A stretch of DNA of 64,000 bases from Pycnococcus provasolii (GCA_049487715.1 CP150564.1:372001-436000); one strand, 5' to 3'. Shown: positions 17,473 to 26,992, counted from the stretch's first letter. Translations and numbers: made by a program. Notes: generated by a model from the letters alone, not told the origin.

Positions 17473-19458
17473 ATGATGGTGCCATCGCTCGACGTTGTAC
17501 TGGACGTCGTCTGGCCGTTCCTCCTCAGGATGACCGACTCGTACGTGCTTTGGTTTGCGTTTCTAATCATGGTGGTGTACTTCCGCCAGCTCATGAATCG
17601 ATTCGCGCACGCATCTGTACGCGTCATCAGCGTGATGATTGGAGGCGACAAGAGCCGTCTTCGACAGGAATATAACAAAGTCAACAACAAGAAGAAGATT
17701 GTCAGGCTCGCGGGACCGCGCTCTTTCCCATTTGTGGGATCCGCCATGGCGCTCTTTCAAAATCAAGGCGATCTCGATCAAATGTTCGCGGTGTGGATCA
17801 AGCAATTTGGCAAGATCTTCAACATGCAACTGTTCGTGGGCATACCGGCCGTCGTGATTGCTGACGCCAATTTGGCGCGACAGGTGTTCCTCAAGAAGCA
17901 CACGTGGTTTGTGAATCGACCAGCGCCAAGCAACCTCGAACGCTTCATCCCAGGAACATCCGCGCAGCACTTCTTTCGATGGTCGATGACAGTCGTGAAA
18001 GATGCGGAGTGGCGATCTGTGCGACGCGCAGCAACAGCCGTTTTCCACAGCAACGAAATCCTGAATCGATTCTCGCCGGCGGTGAATGAAGCTGCCAAGA
18101 GGCTCGTGAACGATTTGAAGGCGCTCTGGTCGTCGTGGAACGACACGAACGACGTCGATGAGGACGAGAGTTTTGTGGACGTGGAAATTTGGCGCAAAAT
18201 TGGAGAGACGACTCTCGAGGTGATTTGCTCGACTGTGATGGGACTAGAGACGTCCAACGCCTCTGAAGCTTCGAGGACGCGTCACATGGAATTACTGAAA
18301 AGTGCACGCGCAGTCTTCGCCAACAGTGGATTTGCCGCCAATCCATATTTGCTTATCGCTGGTGCAGTACCAAAGATGTTTTCGCCAATTCTTGGTCTCA
18401 TCGCACGCACATTTCCCACGCAGCAGATGCGCGACACAAGCAAAGCTTTGGAGACGATTGATCACTACGCCAATGAACTTCTTGACGAGGCGATTGCTCA
18501 AGTACAATGCGAGGAAAAGGCTCCTCCTCTTACCGGCGCTGAGCCAGCCAGCTCGCCAGTACCGCCGCCGCGACTTGAACTTCAAGAAGGCGAGAGCATC
18601 ATCAACCTGATGTACAAGATGTGGGCGCATGACAAAGGCTTGAAGTCGACGGCAACTGCAGCACCACGAATTGGACCAGCTCTCCGCCGCGAATGGGCGC
18701 AAGCAATTCGAGCTCAAGCTGCGTTGTTCTTCATCGCGGGATACGAAACCACGGCGAACACCCTCTCTTTCACGCTGTACTTGCTTGCTCGTCACATCGA
18801 TTGGTTTCATGCAATCCAGGCGGAGGTGGACGAACATCATGCACGCAAAAATCCCGGTGGTCAGCTCACCGTGACCCACGACGACGCACAAACGCTTTTC
18901 CCCAAAACTATGGCTTGCATTCGCGAGGCGATCCGGCTCTTCCCACCCGCGCCTGTCACGAGCCGCGTGTGCTCTCCGCCTTCCCACGCCGCATCCGGCA
19001 CGAACGGGGCGTGGCTTGATGAAGAAGACGAAACTGTGGTGTCGGATGATGGCGGCATCACAAAGACTACCAAAAGCACGATCTTTGTGCCAAAAAATGC
19101 AGACGTCTTCATCGCAATTCGTGCGATTCACCTCGATCCACAGATGTTCTCAAACCCACGCACCTTTGACCCGCAGCGTTTCTTACCGCCAAACAAAGAA
19201 CCTTACGCTTGGTTCCCCTTCGGCCTTGGACCGCGTCAGTGCGTGGCGACGAAGCTTGCATTGACGGAGGCGGTGACAGTGCTGGCACACTTTGCGCGAA
19301 GTTTCGACCTCAAAGCAGCATATGTTGCGCCCGGCGAGGACGATTTGGAGGGCCTGGAAACGAAAATGGCGGGGACGCTCGGGCCAACCAAAGGCGTACA
19401 TCTTCGCATACGCCCACGCTGCTACGTGTTCAAACCAAATACTACCCTAACCACCTGA
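17473..19458 (+). CDS. Cytochrome P450 monooxygenase, membrane-anchored
   Basis: From Met at 17473 the product is about 661 residues; the frame is open from 17377, giving 693. An N-terminal hydrophobic helix (YVLWFAFLIMVVYF) anchors it to the ER or plastid envelope. P450 signatures appear in order: the I-helix (FFIAGYETTANTLSF, the A/G-G-x-x-T-T oxygen site), the K-helix ExxR (CIREAIRLFPPAP), the PERF-like FDPQRF, and the haem loop FPFGLGPRQC with the proximal Cys codon at 19240-19242. The body is longer than a typical ~500-residue P450 because of inserts (TAAPRIGPALRR; the acidic LDEEDETVVSDDGG before the PERF). The clan is not certain. The transposon ends fewer than 200 bp upstream of the start. 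Confidence 0.93.
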   Translation: MMVPSLDVVLDVVWPFLLRMTDSYVLWFAFLIMVVYFRQLMNRFAHASVRVISVMIGGDKSRLRQEYNKVNNKKKIVRLAGPRSFPFVGSAMALFQNQGDLDQMFAVWIKQFGKIFNMQLFVGIPAVVIADANLARQVFLKKHTWFVNRPAPSNLERFIPGTSAQHFFRWSMTVVKDAEWRSVRRAATAVFHSNEILNRFSPAVNEAAKRLVNDLKALWSSWNDTNDVDEDESFVDVEIWRKIGETTLEVICSTVMGLETSNASEASRTRHMELLKSARAVFANSGFAANPYLLIAGAVPKMFSPILGLIARTFPTQQMRDTSKALETIDHYANELLDEAIAQVQCEEKAPPLTGAEPASSPVPPPRLELQEGESIINLMYKMWAHDKGLKSTATAAPRIGPALRREWAQAIRAQAALFFIAGYETTANTLSFTLYLLARHIDWFHAIQAEVDEHHARKNPGGQLTVTHDDAQTLFPKTMACIREAIRLFPPAPVTSRVCSPPSHAASGTNGAWLDEEDETVVSDDGGITKTTKSTIFVPKNADVFIAIRAIHLDPQMFSNPRTFDPQRFLPPNKEPYAWFPFGLGPRQCVATKLALTEAVTVLAHFARSFDLKAAYVAPGEDDLEGLETKMAGTLGPTKGVHLRIRPRCYVFKPNTTLTT

Positions 19459-19570
19459 CTGGGGGACTGGTTGACGACTTTTGTTTTCTTTTCTTGTGGT
19501 GGGAGTAACAACGAGATAACCAAATTGTTGCAAAAAGTGTGAATTACATTCCCATAACGTTTCTCCTTCT

Positions 19571-20923
19571 TTAAAGGTTCGCGAAGGCATCGCCAAAAAT
19601 CGCCACCGCCTCGTCCACCTCCTCCGCCGTGATTACGAGCGGCGGTGCGAGGCGAATGACGTTGTCAAGACGACCGGTAGGTTTCGTCAGAAGACCGCGC
19701 TTCATCGCTGCTTTGCACGCTTCGTATGCCGTCGCCCTAGCGTCTGGAAACATGACGATGGCGTTGAGCAGCCCCACGCCACGCACCTCCTGCACGAGAT
19801 CGGACGGCAGAACGCGCCGCAGTCCCTCTCTCAGTCGCTCACCCATGACCATTGCATTCTCGAGCATGCCCTCCTCTACGAGCGCCTCTAGCGCTGCCGT
19901 GGCTACGGCGCAGGCGAGAGGATTGCCGCCGTACGTCGACCCGTGCTGACCAGGTTTTATGGTAAGCATCACTTCGTCATCCGCGAGGACGGCGCTGACT
20001 GGGTAGTACCCGCCGCTCAGCGCCTTGCCGAGCACGACGACGTCCGGCCTCACGTCGCTGTGCTGGCTGCACAGGAGTTTCCCCGTGCGTCCAAGTCCAG
20101 TTTGCACCTCGTCGGCAATCAGCAGAACGTTGTACTTTTCGCAGATCTCCTTCGCACGCTTCAGGTACCCGTTCGACGGCAAGACGACACCCGCCTCACC
20201 CTGGATCGGCTCGACGTGGAACGCCGCGCAGTTGGGATCCGAGACCGCCTCCTCGAGCGCGTCGAGGTTGTCGAATGGCACGATGTCGAAGCCGGGCACG
20301 TGTGGTCCGTATCCCCCGTACGACTCCGGGTCTGTGGATGAGCTGATAGCGGCGATGGATCGTCCCCAGAAGTTGCCCTCCGCGAAGACGACACGCGCCA
20401 TATCGTTCGGAACCCCTTTGACATCGTACGCCCACCTTCGAGCGAGTTTGACGGCCGTTTCGCTCGCCTCCACTCCGCTGTTCATGGGAAGCACCTTGTC
20501 GTACCCGAGCAAGTTGGTGATGTACTTTTCGTAAGGTCCAAGTTTATCGTTGTGGAACGCCCGTGAGGTGAGCGAGAGCTGCTCCATCTGCTTGATGGCG
20601 GCGGCGGCTATGCGTGGGTGGCTGTGTCCCTGGTTGACCGCGCTGTACGCGCTTAGAAAGTCGAGGTACCTTTTCCCTTCGACGTCCCACACTTCGCACT
20701 TGCGTCCCTTGGTGAGCACGACGGGCATGGGCGCGTAGTTGTGCGCGCCGTGCTTGTGTTCGATGTGCATGAGGCGCGCGGACTCTGATGATGAGGAGGA
20801 GGAGTCATCACGATGAGCAAGCGGCATGCCCGATGACGACGACGACGACGAGGAGGATGACGACGAGGATGACGACGACGACGAGCTGAACATGCGACCA
20901 AACGGAGACCACAGACCACACAT
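19571..20923 (-). CDS. OAT: Ornithine aminotransferase (ornithine-oxo-acid transaminase), PLP enzyme
   Basis: A class III PLP aminotransferase converting ornithine and 2-oxoglutarate to glutamate-semialdehyde and glutamate. Key blocks: [64 protein letters not shown], the Asp of [14 protein letters not shown], the PLP-binding Lys in [12 protein letters not shown], and [14 protein letters not shown]. These are specific to OAT. The catalytic core of about 400 residues is complete. The start is ambiguous. I chose Met at 20923 ([12 protein letters not shown]); the frame opens at 21085, but the extra part encodes a Val run from a GTG microsatellite. A run of about 19 Ser follows the start, in a likely mitochondrial presequence. 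Confidence 0.93.
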   Translation of the reverse strand: MCGLWSPFGRMFSSSSSSSSSSSSSSSSSSSGMPLAHRDDSSSSSSESARLMHIEHKHGAHNYAPMPVVLTKGRKCEVWDVEGKRYLDFLSAYSAVNQGHSHPRIAAAAIKQMEQLSLTSRAFHNDKLGPYEKYITNLLGYDKVLPMNSGVEASETAVKLARRWAYDVKGVPNDMARVVFAEGNFWGRSIAAISSSTDPESYGGYGPHVPGFDIVPFDNLDALEEAVSDPNCAAFHVEPIQGEAGVVLPSNGYLKRAKEICEKYNVLLIADEVQTGLGRTGKLLCSQHSDVRPDVVVLGKALSGGYYPVSAVLADDEVMLTIKPGQHGSTYGGNPLACAVATAALEALVEEGMLENAMVMGERLREGLRRVLPSDLVQEVRGVGLLNAIVMFPDARATAYEACKAAMKRGLLTKPTGRLDNVIRLAPPLVITAEEVDEAVAIFGDAFANL

Positions 20924-21414
20924 CACCACAGATCCCACCACCACCACCACCACCACGAGCACACATGAGACGACTACGAGCAAGCATCCATGACACCGTG
21001 GGAGGTGACATGGATAACATTCTGAAAGGCTCTCTCTGATCGGAGAATGAGACGAGGGAGGCGGCAGATTCCGATTCCGATCCAAGCTAGCGTCGTTCGA
21101 GGGGGACGAAACGACACGTCAGGCGGCAGATTTGTGCCGAATACAGTCGTATTCGGGGTGTCTCTCTGAGAGAGGAAATCTACGAAGATAAGTTTTCTTC
21201 GTTTCCCTCTCAGTAGGGTACGAAGTGCTCGTCGCGACGGTTGTCGCGTTCTTCAGGTTGTCATCCGACACCATCTGTCTCTCATTTCACACCCACGTGT
21301 CCGTGTGTTGTGCTTGTGCACGATCTCATCGTGCTCAAAGTTTTAATCGATCTTTTACAAAACGATCTACACAATCTTTACGATCTAGGGTTCCAGGGTT
21401 CGCATCAATCACGC
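20924..21414. other. Intergenic between divergent OAT and the gag-like cassette, with strong hairpins
   Basis: It contains a CCACCACCA microsatellite at 20936-20956 (5' of OAT) and two hairpins listed separately. No gene seen. Confidence 0.5.
21137..21213. repeat. Two adjacent perfect or near-perfect hairpins
   Basis: First: CCGAATAC (21137-21144) pairs with GTATTCGG (21149-21156) across a 4-base loop. Second: CTGAGAGAGGAAA (21166-21178) pairs with TTTCCCTCTCAG (21202-21213), with an inner CGAAGA/TCTTCG stem (21183-21188 / 21196-21201). Together they form a structured leader ahead of the frame at 21415. Confidence 0.75.
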
Positions 21415-22416
21415 ATGCCGTCGGTCTCACAGCACTCGTTCGACGACGCGATCGATCATATCACCCAGCTCATTACCCAGCAGCAGCAGACGGTGGAGCA
21501 GCAGCTCACCGCGTTTCGCCAGGAGGTGGACAATCGCATCTCGGCGATCAGCCCACCAGCTCAGCCTCAATCCGCGCAGCCCGAGGTACACTTCGCGGTT
21601 TACGCGTGCGTCAAGAACAAGGTTGCTTTCGCCACGCTCCAGCAAGCGCGGGAGTACTTCCAAGTGGGTGACGCGGTGGAATTCCCGCTCAACACGGACG
21701 TGCGCGGTTTCATCACCCTCGACGCCGCGCGTGAGGCTTGTGAGCAGCCGTTCCTGCAGGTGATTCCGCAACAACAGCAACAACAACCACCGCAACAGCC
21801 ACCCGTGCCTCTTCAGCAACCCCTACAACAGGAGCCCCTCTTCGATCCGGCCCAAGGCGCCGTGCTCCCACCATCAGGTTCTTTCTTCCAACTTGACGCA
21901 GCGACGCTCAACGAAATCACATACGTGAGCAAGCTACCCCCCCACGAGGCTGTGAATTTTCGCGACGACGCGTCTCGCGACCGCGTCGAAGCGGAGCATA
22001 CGTACACCATCGCGGCGTTCATCGCCCAGGCTCTCGACGGACTTGCTCGCGTCGAACAGTTCCTCACCAACGATCCGCACACGCGGGAGCTGCTGGCAGA
22101 CGCGGTTGGCGCCCTACAGCAGGCGTCGTACGTCGCGCGTGGACGATTCGACGTGCTCTCGACTGCCGCGCGCATCGCACCGTCCGAGCGCCCGAATGCT
22201 ATACGCCTCGCAACCCAGCGGGTGTTCCCGACAGCAGCGGCGGCGCTTACGTCGTCAGGAGCAGCGCTTTTGCAAACGATCTCAGACCGCAACGTGGCGG
22301 CGCTGGCGACGGCGCTGGCCACGCCGCCACGCCGCGTCGCCAGTCCCGGGCGCGGAGACGGCGGCAGGGGTCGCGGCGACGGCGCAGGCCGCGGCGGCCG
22401 CGGGGGTCGGTACTGA
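21415..22416 (+). CDS. Unknown protein with Gln-rich and RGG regions, possibly retroelement gag-like
   Basis: From Met at 21415 (MPSVSQHSFDDAIDH) the protein has 333 residues; the frame opens at 21241. It shows an N-terminal helix with Gln runs, a small alpha/beta segment (VHFAVYACVKNKVAFATLQQA) resembling the viroplasmin/RNase H1 N-terminal fold in pattern only, a Gln/Pro-rich linker, a helical domain (about 155-285) and an Arg/Gly tail (GRGDGGRGRGDGAGRGGRGG) typical of RNA binders. The proline-rich, gag-like frame right after it suggests a retroelement ORF1, but no reverse transcriptase or integrase lies nearby. This could equally be a cellular RNA-binding protein. Confidence 0.45.
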   Translation: MPSVSQHSFDDAIDHITQLITQQQQTVEQQLTAFRQEVDNRISAISPPAQPQSAQPEVHFAVYACVKNKVAFATLQQAREYFQVGDAVEFPLNTDVRGFITLDAAREACEQPFLQVIPQQQQQQPPQQPPVPLQQPLQQEPLFDPAQGAVLPPSGSFFQLDAATLNEITYVSKLPPHEAVNFRDDASRDRVEAEHTYTIAAFIAQALDGLARVEQFLTNDPHTRELLADAVGALQQASYVARGRFDVLSTAARIAPSERPNAIRLATQRVFPTAAAALTSSGAALLQTISDRNVAALATALATPPRRVASPGRGDGGRGRGDGAGRGGRGGRY

Positions 22417-22441
22417 CTCCCCACCGCCACACCCGGACCTT

Positions 22442-22550
22442 CACCAGCACCGCCGGGAATGCCGCCGTTTCCACCAGCACCGCCGGGAATGCCGCCGTTT
22501 CCACCAGCACCGCTGGGAATGCCGCCGCTTCCACCAGTACCACCAGGTGC
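22442..22550. repeat. 30 bp tandem repeat encoding Pro/Gly/Met-rich decapeptides
   Basis: Nearly identical units built on CCACCAGCACCGCCGGGAAT run for about 3.5 copies. In the frame of the following ORF each encodes GMPPFPPAPP. Confidence 0.85.
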
Positions 22551-22854
22551 GCCTCCGCAATTCCCGCAGATGCCGAACGCTGGATCACCATGGATGTTCT
22601 CGTCGTACAGAGTGGACAAACCACAGTTCACCGGCAACGTACACGATTACAGCGAGTATCGAACGATGCTGAGCTTATACCTAGCATCGCTTGGGCTCGA
22701 CAAAGCAGCGTTTGAACATCCAAGAATTACTGCAGCACGATTGAGGAGGAGTGATGAATACCGATTGGGGGTTTGTTGTTTTGGTGAAACCCCCACTGGA
22801 GATTCGGTTTGTTTGGTTTTACGTCTTGAGTTTCAGGACGTGGTGTATTTATAG
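22459..22854 (+). CDS. Proline-rich, gag-like fragment (131 codons)
   Basis: The frame begins in the decapeptide repeat and continues into a segment reading YRVDKPQFTGNVHDYSEYRT, then MLSLYLASLGL. The F-x-G...Y-x-x-Y/W-x-x-x-L-x-x-Y-L pattern resembles the N-terminus of Copia/Gypsy-type gag domains. It ends shortly after, inside sequence with several inverted repeats. It may be a frame-shifted continuation of the preceding gene. No downstream pol is present, so if it is a retroelement it is truncated. Confidence 0.35.
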   Translation: MPPFPPAPPGMPPFPPAPLGMPPLPPVPPGAPPQFPQMPNAGSPWMFSSYRVDKPQFTGNVHDYSEYRTMLSLYLASLGLDKAAFEHPRITAARLRRSDEYRLGVCCFGETPTGDSVCLVLRLEFQDVVYL

Positions 22855-22908
22855 TGGGTGACTGACAGCCCACTATAAACTCCCCCTTTGGAATAATTAC
22901 TCAAGACG
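22766..22908. repeat. Cluster of nested inverted repeats
   Basis: GGGGGTTT (22766-22773) pairs with AAACCCCC (22786-22793). CGTCTTGAG (22822-22830) pairs with CTCAAGACG (22900-22908). Inside that pair, TTTATAGTGGG (22848-22858) pairs perfectly with CCCACTATAAA (22869-22879) across a 10-base loop. Confidence 0.8.
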
Positions 22909-23158
22909 ATTACTTTCATCGATGGTGATCAACGCATCAGCTGATCGTGCGGTGCAGATCAACTGACGCGCTCAACTGGCGGCGCGCTAGCGGCGCGCGC
23001 TTTCTTTTTCACCTTCTTTGTAACTCATTCTTGACTTCTACTTCTCTTATCCCATCACGGTTTTGCCGTGCTTGTGAAGCGCTCGCGAACACCGCGAAGG
23101 CGCTCGCTACTCTCCAGCACTCCTTCCATTGATGAAAGTTGTTGTTGAAGATTGTAAA

Positions 23159-23198
<40 letters not shown>

Positions 23199-23354
23199 CA
23201 GTGCTGTCTTGTAGAAAACCACGTGACATTTTACCTACCACGGGCGTTAGGGTTAGGGTTACCGGGTAGGGTTCGGCATTTTTTTCTGCGAAAAAGCCGC
23301 GTCATTTTCTCCCCCTCTTTTTTCTCATTTCCTCATTTTCATTCCCGGAGCAGC
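22909..23354. other. Intergenic: CA microsatellite and telomere-like motif upstream of PDCD5
   Basis: It holds a (CA)n microsatellite at 23160-23197 and a GTTAGGGTTAGGGTTACCGGGTAGGGTT motif at about 23247-23274, roughly 85-110 bp before the PDCD5 start. No gene recognised. Confidence 0.6.
23160..23197. repeat. (CA)n microsatellite
   Basis: An uninterrupted CA dinucleotide tract of about 19 units. Confidence 0.95.
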
Positions 23355-23780
23355 ATGGACCCGATGTCCGATCCGCAGTTGGAGGCGATCCGCCAAGCGC
23401 GCATGCAGCAGCTGCAGGCTGGTGGTGGTGGTGGTGGTGGTGGTGGTGGTGGTGGTATGAGTGGTGGTGGTGGCGCGGGTGGCACGCAGGAGGACGAGGC
23501 GGAGAAGCAACGTGAGATGGAACAAAAAAGGCAGGACATGCTTGCGAGGTGCATGCAGCCCGCGGCGAGGGAACGTCTGCACCGTGTCGCTCTCGTGAAG
23601 CCTGAGAAGGCACGTGGCGTCGAGCAGATGATTCTCATGATGGCGAGCAAGGGCCAGCTGATGGAGCAGGTATCTGAGGAGCGTTTGATTCAGCTTCTCG
23701 AGAGCATCAGTCAGCGCGAGGGGAGTGCGTCGGTGACGATAACGCGGAAACGCGTCAACGTCATGGACGACGACTGGTAA
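23355..23780 (+). CDS. PDCD5: Programmed cell death protein 5 (PDCD5/TFAR19) homologue
   Basis: The 141-residue protein starts at Met 23355 (MDPMSDPQLEAIRQARMQQL); the frame opens at 23139, but the extra part translates a CA microsatellite. The PDCD5 core is intact: QLEAIRQARMQQLQ, a helix reading QKRQDMLARCMQPAARERL, then LVKPEKARGVEQMILMMASKGQL, SEERLIQLLESIS, and a C-terminal basic ITRKR segment before the acidic DDDW end. Family members bind DNA and the chaperonin or tubulin and are conserved from archaea to man. A Gly run (about 12, from a GGT microsatellite) is inserted after the first helix. Confidence 0.93.
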   Translation: MDPMSDPQLEAIRQARMQQLQAGGGGGGGGGGGGMSGGGGAGGTQEDEAEKQREMEQKRQDMLARCMQPAARERLHRVALVKPEKARGVEQMILMMASKGQLMEQVSEERLIQLLESISQREGSASVTITRKRVNVMDDDW

Positions 23781-24214
23781 TGAATAGAAAAATAAACGAC
23801 AAGAAATAAAAAAACATGAACACAAAAAGCTATCAACGTTACACCACTATCGTAGACTCTTCACACAACATTTATTCTTTCTTTCATTCAAACAACAACA
23901 CACATACATACGCATATGTACACGTATTTTTTACACATGCACACACACTGTGGGCGCGCACACAAGAAAAAGCACACACAAACAAACACGAACACGACGA
24001 GGAAGGAAGAACCCGAGCCCTAACAGTAAACTTTAACCCAACCCCTAACCCAGTAACTAACCCCTAACCCCTAACCCGAATCCCTAACCCCTAACCCCTA
24101 ACCCCTAACCCGAATCCCGAATCCTCCTCCCAACTAACCCCGAATAATCACTCCCTGTTCCTCCTTCCCTCCCTCCGCTATAACACTTGTGTTTCTTGTC
24201 CAAGTGTTTCTTTC
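23781..24214. other. Intergenic with interstitial telomere-like repeats, promoter of the UvrD-like helicase
   Basis: AT-rich PDCD5 3' flank with ACACA runs, then a block of (C)CCTAACCC repeats at about 24040-24115. The block ends about 100 bp before the helicase start. Confidence 0.6.
24040..24115. promoter_or_regulatory. Interstitial telomere-like CCCTAA/CCCCTAA array, possible telo-box
   Basis: Degenerate CCCTAA/CCCCTAACCCC units in tandem. Several such arrays occur in this window just upstream of genes (see findings). A regulatory role is inferred by analogy with plant telo-box promoter elements. Confidence 0.4.
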
Positions 24215-26992
24215 ATGGCGGCGGTGCATTCTTCTCTCCACATGACTAGAAGTCTGCACATGACTTCTAAGGTGCTCCGTTGCCGTGCACATTGTCGTGG
24301 AACACGTGCACGCTCCTCAGGCTTTGGCTTTGGCTTTGGCTTTGGCGGCTTTGGCAATGGATTCTCGTATGGATTTTCAGCTCGTGCGCTTTTTGTTGTG
24401 GGTCATGATGGTCATGATCAGGATCATGAATTTGGTGGGTGTGGTTTGGTCGGCTCTTGGCTTTCTTCCCCATCTCATGTACCATCTCATGTACACCACC
24501 ATCTCAAGCGGGGGAGAGCTTTGAGTCATCATCAGCACGCTTTGAGAGCGATGTCATCACTCTCATCACTGCGATCAACACGGCGTTTCAATCAATCAAC
24601 AGTGCGTTCTCCTGGTGCTTTTCAGAGTCGGCGATCGTCGTCGTCGTCGAAGACACTCTCCAGTCTTGACGCGCACGGATCGTCGTTCGCATCGCCGTCG
24701 GATTTTCTCGACCAGAACGATGAAGCAGACAGCGAATCGAATATTCCAGGAATGGCGTCGTCTACCTCACCCTCTGCATCAAAAAAGCTCGTGAACTATG
24801 CAGATGGCATGAGCGACGAACAGCTGAAAGCCGTGCTCGCTCCGGACGGTGCCGTGAGCGTCAAGGCGGGTCCGGGAAGTGGGAAGACGCGCGTGCTGGC
24901 AGCGCGAGCGGCACACCTCGTCACAAACGAAGGGTTTATGCCGTGGCAGGTGCTTTGCATCACCTTCACGCGAAAGGCGGCGGGGGAACTGCGCGACCGA
25001 CTCAAAACATTTCTTGGCGCAGAGACGGCGAGCCGCGTACACGCGGGCACGTTCCACTCCGTGTGCGCCCGCATTCTCAGGCGCGAGGTTGAGAATAGGC
25101 TGGTGCTGCGCAAAACCGGGCGAACGGCTGACTTCGTGGTGTTCGACGCAGGCGACAGCATCGGCACCATGAGACAGGTGCTCGAAGAGCAGATGTTTTT
25201 TACACCCAAGCAGAGCTTGGAGACTGCTCCGAAGTTGATCTCGAGACTTGGGCGCGAACGATCATTCGGTGAGATGCCAATCATGCGTAGGGACGAGGTT
25301 CAACTATACGTCGAGGCGAAGAACCGATACGAACGCGCGCTGATCGCATCCAACGCCTTTGACTTTGACCAGCTGCTCAGCCATACGTCCATGCTGCTCC
25401 GCGATGATCCTGATGCACTGCGTGACTACCGCGAGCGCTGGCCGCATATTCTCGTCGACGAGTTTCAGGATACCAACTCTATACAGTATGACATAGTGGC
25501 ACGCCTTGCGGGCGCTCGCAGCACGACAGCTGCTGATGTAGGAATGGAAGGCGGGAAGAAGAATGACGTGCGCGCGAGCTCCCTCTTCGTCGTCGGCGAT
25601 ACAGACCAGGCTATCTATGGCTGGCGCGGCGCTAACGTCGAGAACATGCGCGTGAACCTCAGCAGGGACTTTCCCGCGGTGGAGTCTCTGCACCTCAGTG
25701 CCAACTACCGAAGTACTCCGCAGGTGGTACGCGCGGCGTCTGGCGTTCTGAGTGGGCAGTCACGTGGCAACCTTCAACAATCGCGTGCAAACTTCAGCAT
25801 CAGGGCGCATCGTCCATCTGGCTTGCCAGTGCACGTCGGGAGTTTCGACGACGACGTTACGGAAGCTGATGCGATTTCGCGCGAGGCAATGTGGCTCGCG
25901 GAGCATCGTGGCGTGTCGTACAGTGACATGGCTGTGCTGTATCGCACGAATCGGCAGGCGCGAAGCCTCGAGGCGGCGATGGCGAGTCGTGGCGTGCCGC
26001 ATATCGTGGTTGGCAGTACCTCCTTCTTCCAGAAGAAGGAGGTGAAAGACGTGCTTTCGTACCTGCGTCTGGCGTCCAACCCGCACGACACTTCTTCCTT
26101 CGCACGTGTGCTGAACGTGCCGCCGCGCGGCCTCGGTCCCAAGGCACTGGACGAGGTGAAGAAGCTGGCGGCGAAGCGAGGCATGTCTGCCGCGTCGATG
26201 GTGCTTGCATTTGACGGTGCGGCGTGGGAGCCGAAGGGCGAGCTTGCCGAGGCGGTAGGTGCGCGTGTCGCGAAGGGCATTCGCGACTTTCGCGATATCG
26301 TGCAGTCTGTGGCGGAATCTGCGAATCGTGGCGACGACGCCAGTGACGTCGTCAGGCTTGCGATTGACAGATCGGGCTTTCGAGACTGGCTTCTGCCCGA
26401 TGTGGGAACGTCGAAGGGTAAGAAGATGTCGAAGGATAAGCTCGATGAAAACATGAAGCGCTGGAGCAATCTTGACAATCTCGTGGATGTTGCGCGAGGT
26501 GTGCAGGCTGCGGTATTGGACGATGACGACTTTCTGCGAGAGGATGTAAGCGGTGATGCGGACGAGAATGGCGGCAGCAATACTCTTGCCGACTTCCTCG
26601 AGCGCATTGCGGTGTTCGCGGACGACAGCCAAGATGCGGATGAGAAGGATGATCAAGCTGTGCGTCTCATGACGCTCCACTCGGCAAAGGGTCTTGAGTT
26701 CGACGTGGTATTTCTCTGCGGGATGAACGAGGGCCTGCTCCCTCACGCCATTTCATTGAATGACGACGACGGCATAAGAAGCAAGGAGATGCGAGTGAAC
26801 GAGGAACGGAACCTCGCATTCGTGGGAATAACGCGCGCCAAGTCAATGCTTTACCTCACGCACCACAAAACTTCCTCCGCAAGTCGATTTGAGGGGTCTG
26901 ACGCGCTTCCAAGTCGATTTCTCGATGACGCACTGAGAGGCTTGAAGGAGGTGGGTGTTGGTGATGACGATACGTGGTTCCTGTACCAGTAG
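24215..26992 (+). CDS. UvrD/Rep-type 3'-5' DNA helicase, organelle-targeted (SRS2-like)
   Basis: A 925-residue superfamily 1A helicase with a ~180-residue Ser/His/Phe-Gly-rich targeting extension (including an FGFGFGFGGFG run). Motifs in order: Walker A VKAGPGSGKTRVLA, Ia CITFTRKAAGELRDRL, Walker B ILVDEFQDTNSIQY, motif III VVGDTDQAIYGWRGA, motif IV SANYRST, motif V RLMTLHSAKGLEFDVVFLCG, motif VI ERNLAFVGITRAK. The layout matches plant plastid proteins annotated SRS2-like. It probably unwinds DNA in plastid or mitochondrial repair or replication. The gene is single-exon with complete catalytic residues. Confidence 0.93.
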   Translation: MAAVHSSLHMTRSLHMTSKVLRCRAHCRGTRARSSGFGFGFGFGGFGNGFSYGFSARALFVVGHDGHDQDHEFGGCGLVGSWLSSPSHVPSHVHHHLKRGRALSHHQHALRAMSSLSSLRSTRRFNQSTVRSPGAFQSRRSSSSSKTLSSLDAHGSSFASPSDFLDQNDEADSESNIPGMASSTSPSASKKLVNYADGMSDEQLKAVLAPDGAVSVKAGPGSGKTRVLAARAAHLVTNEGFMPWQVLCITFTRKAAGELRDRLKTFLGAETASRVHAGTFHSVCARILRREVENRLVLRKTGRTADFVVFDAGDSIGTMRQVLEEQMFFTPKQSLETAPKLISRLGRERSFGEMPIMRRDEVQLYVEAKNRYERALIASNAFDFDQLLSHTSMLLRDDPDALRDYRERWPHILVDEFQDTNSIQYDIVARLAGARSTTAADVGMEGGKKNDVRASSLFVVGDTDQAIYGWRGANVENMRVNLSRDFPAVESLHLSANYRSTPQVVRAASGVLSGQSRGNLQQSRANFSIRAHRPSGLPVHVGSFDDDVTEADAISREAMWLAEHRGVSYSDMAVLYRTNRQARSLEAAMASRGVPHIVVGSTSFFQKKEVKDVLSYLRLASNPHDTSSFARVLNVPPRGLGPKALDEVKKLAAKRGMSAASMVLAFDGAAWEPKGELAEAVGARVAKGIRDFRDIVQSVAESANRGDDASDVVRLAIDRSGFRDWLLPDVGTSKGKKMSKDKLDENMKRWSNLDNLVDVARGVQAAVLDDDDFLREDVSGDADENGGSNTLADFLERIAVFADDSQDADEKDDQAVRLMTLHSAKGLEFDVVFLCGMNEGLLPHAISLNDDDGIRSKEMRVNEERNLAFVGITRAKSMLYLTHHKTSSASRFEGSDALPSRFLDDALRGLKEVGVGDDDTWFLYQ

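Noticed and set aside
20924-21085. Poly-Val membrane anchor on ornithine aminotransferase
   Set aside because: The Val run comes from a GTG microsatellite in the 5' leader and a later Met gives a normal presequence.
21415-22416. Definite retrotransposon
   Set aside because: No reverse transcriptase, integrase, LTR pair or target duplication was found, so only a gag-like possibility is reported.
23139-23354. N-terminal extension of PDCD5 with a His-Thr run
   Set aside because: It is the translation of a CA microsatellite and 5' leader; the family start is at 23355.
24040-24115. Chromosome end (true telomere)
   Set aside because: Unique genes continue on both sides and the units are degenerate, so this is interstitial.
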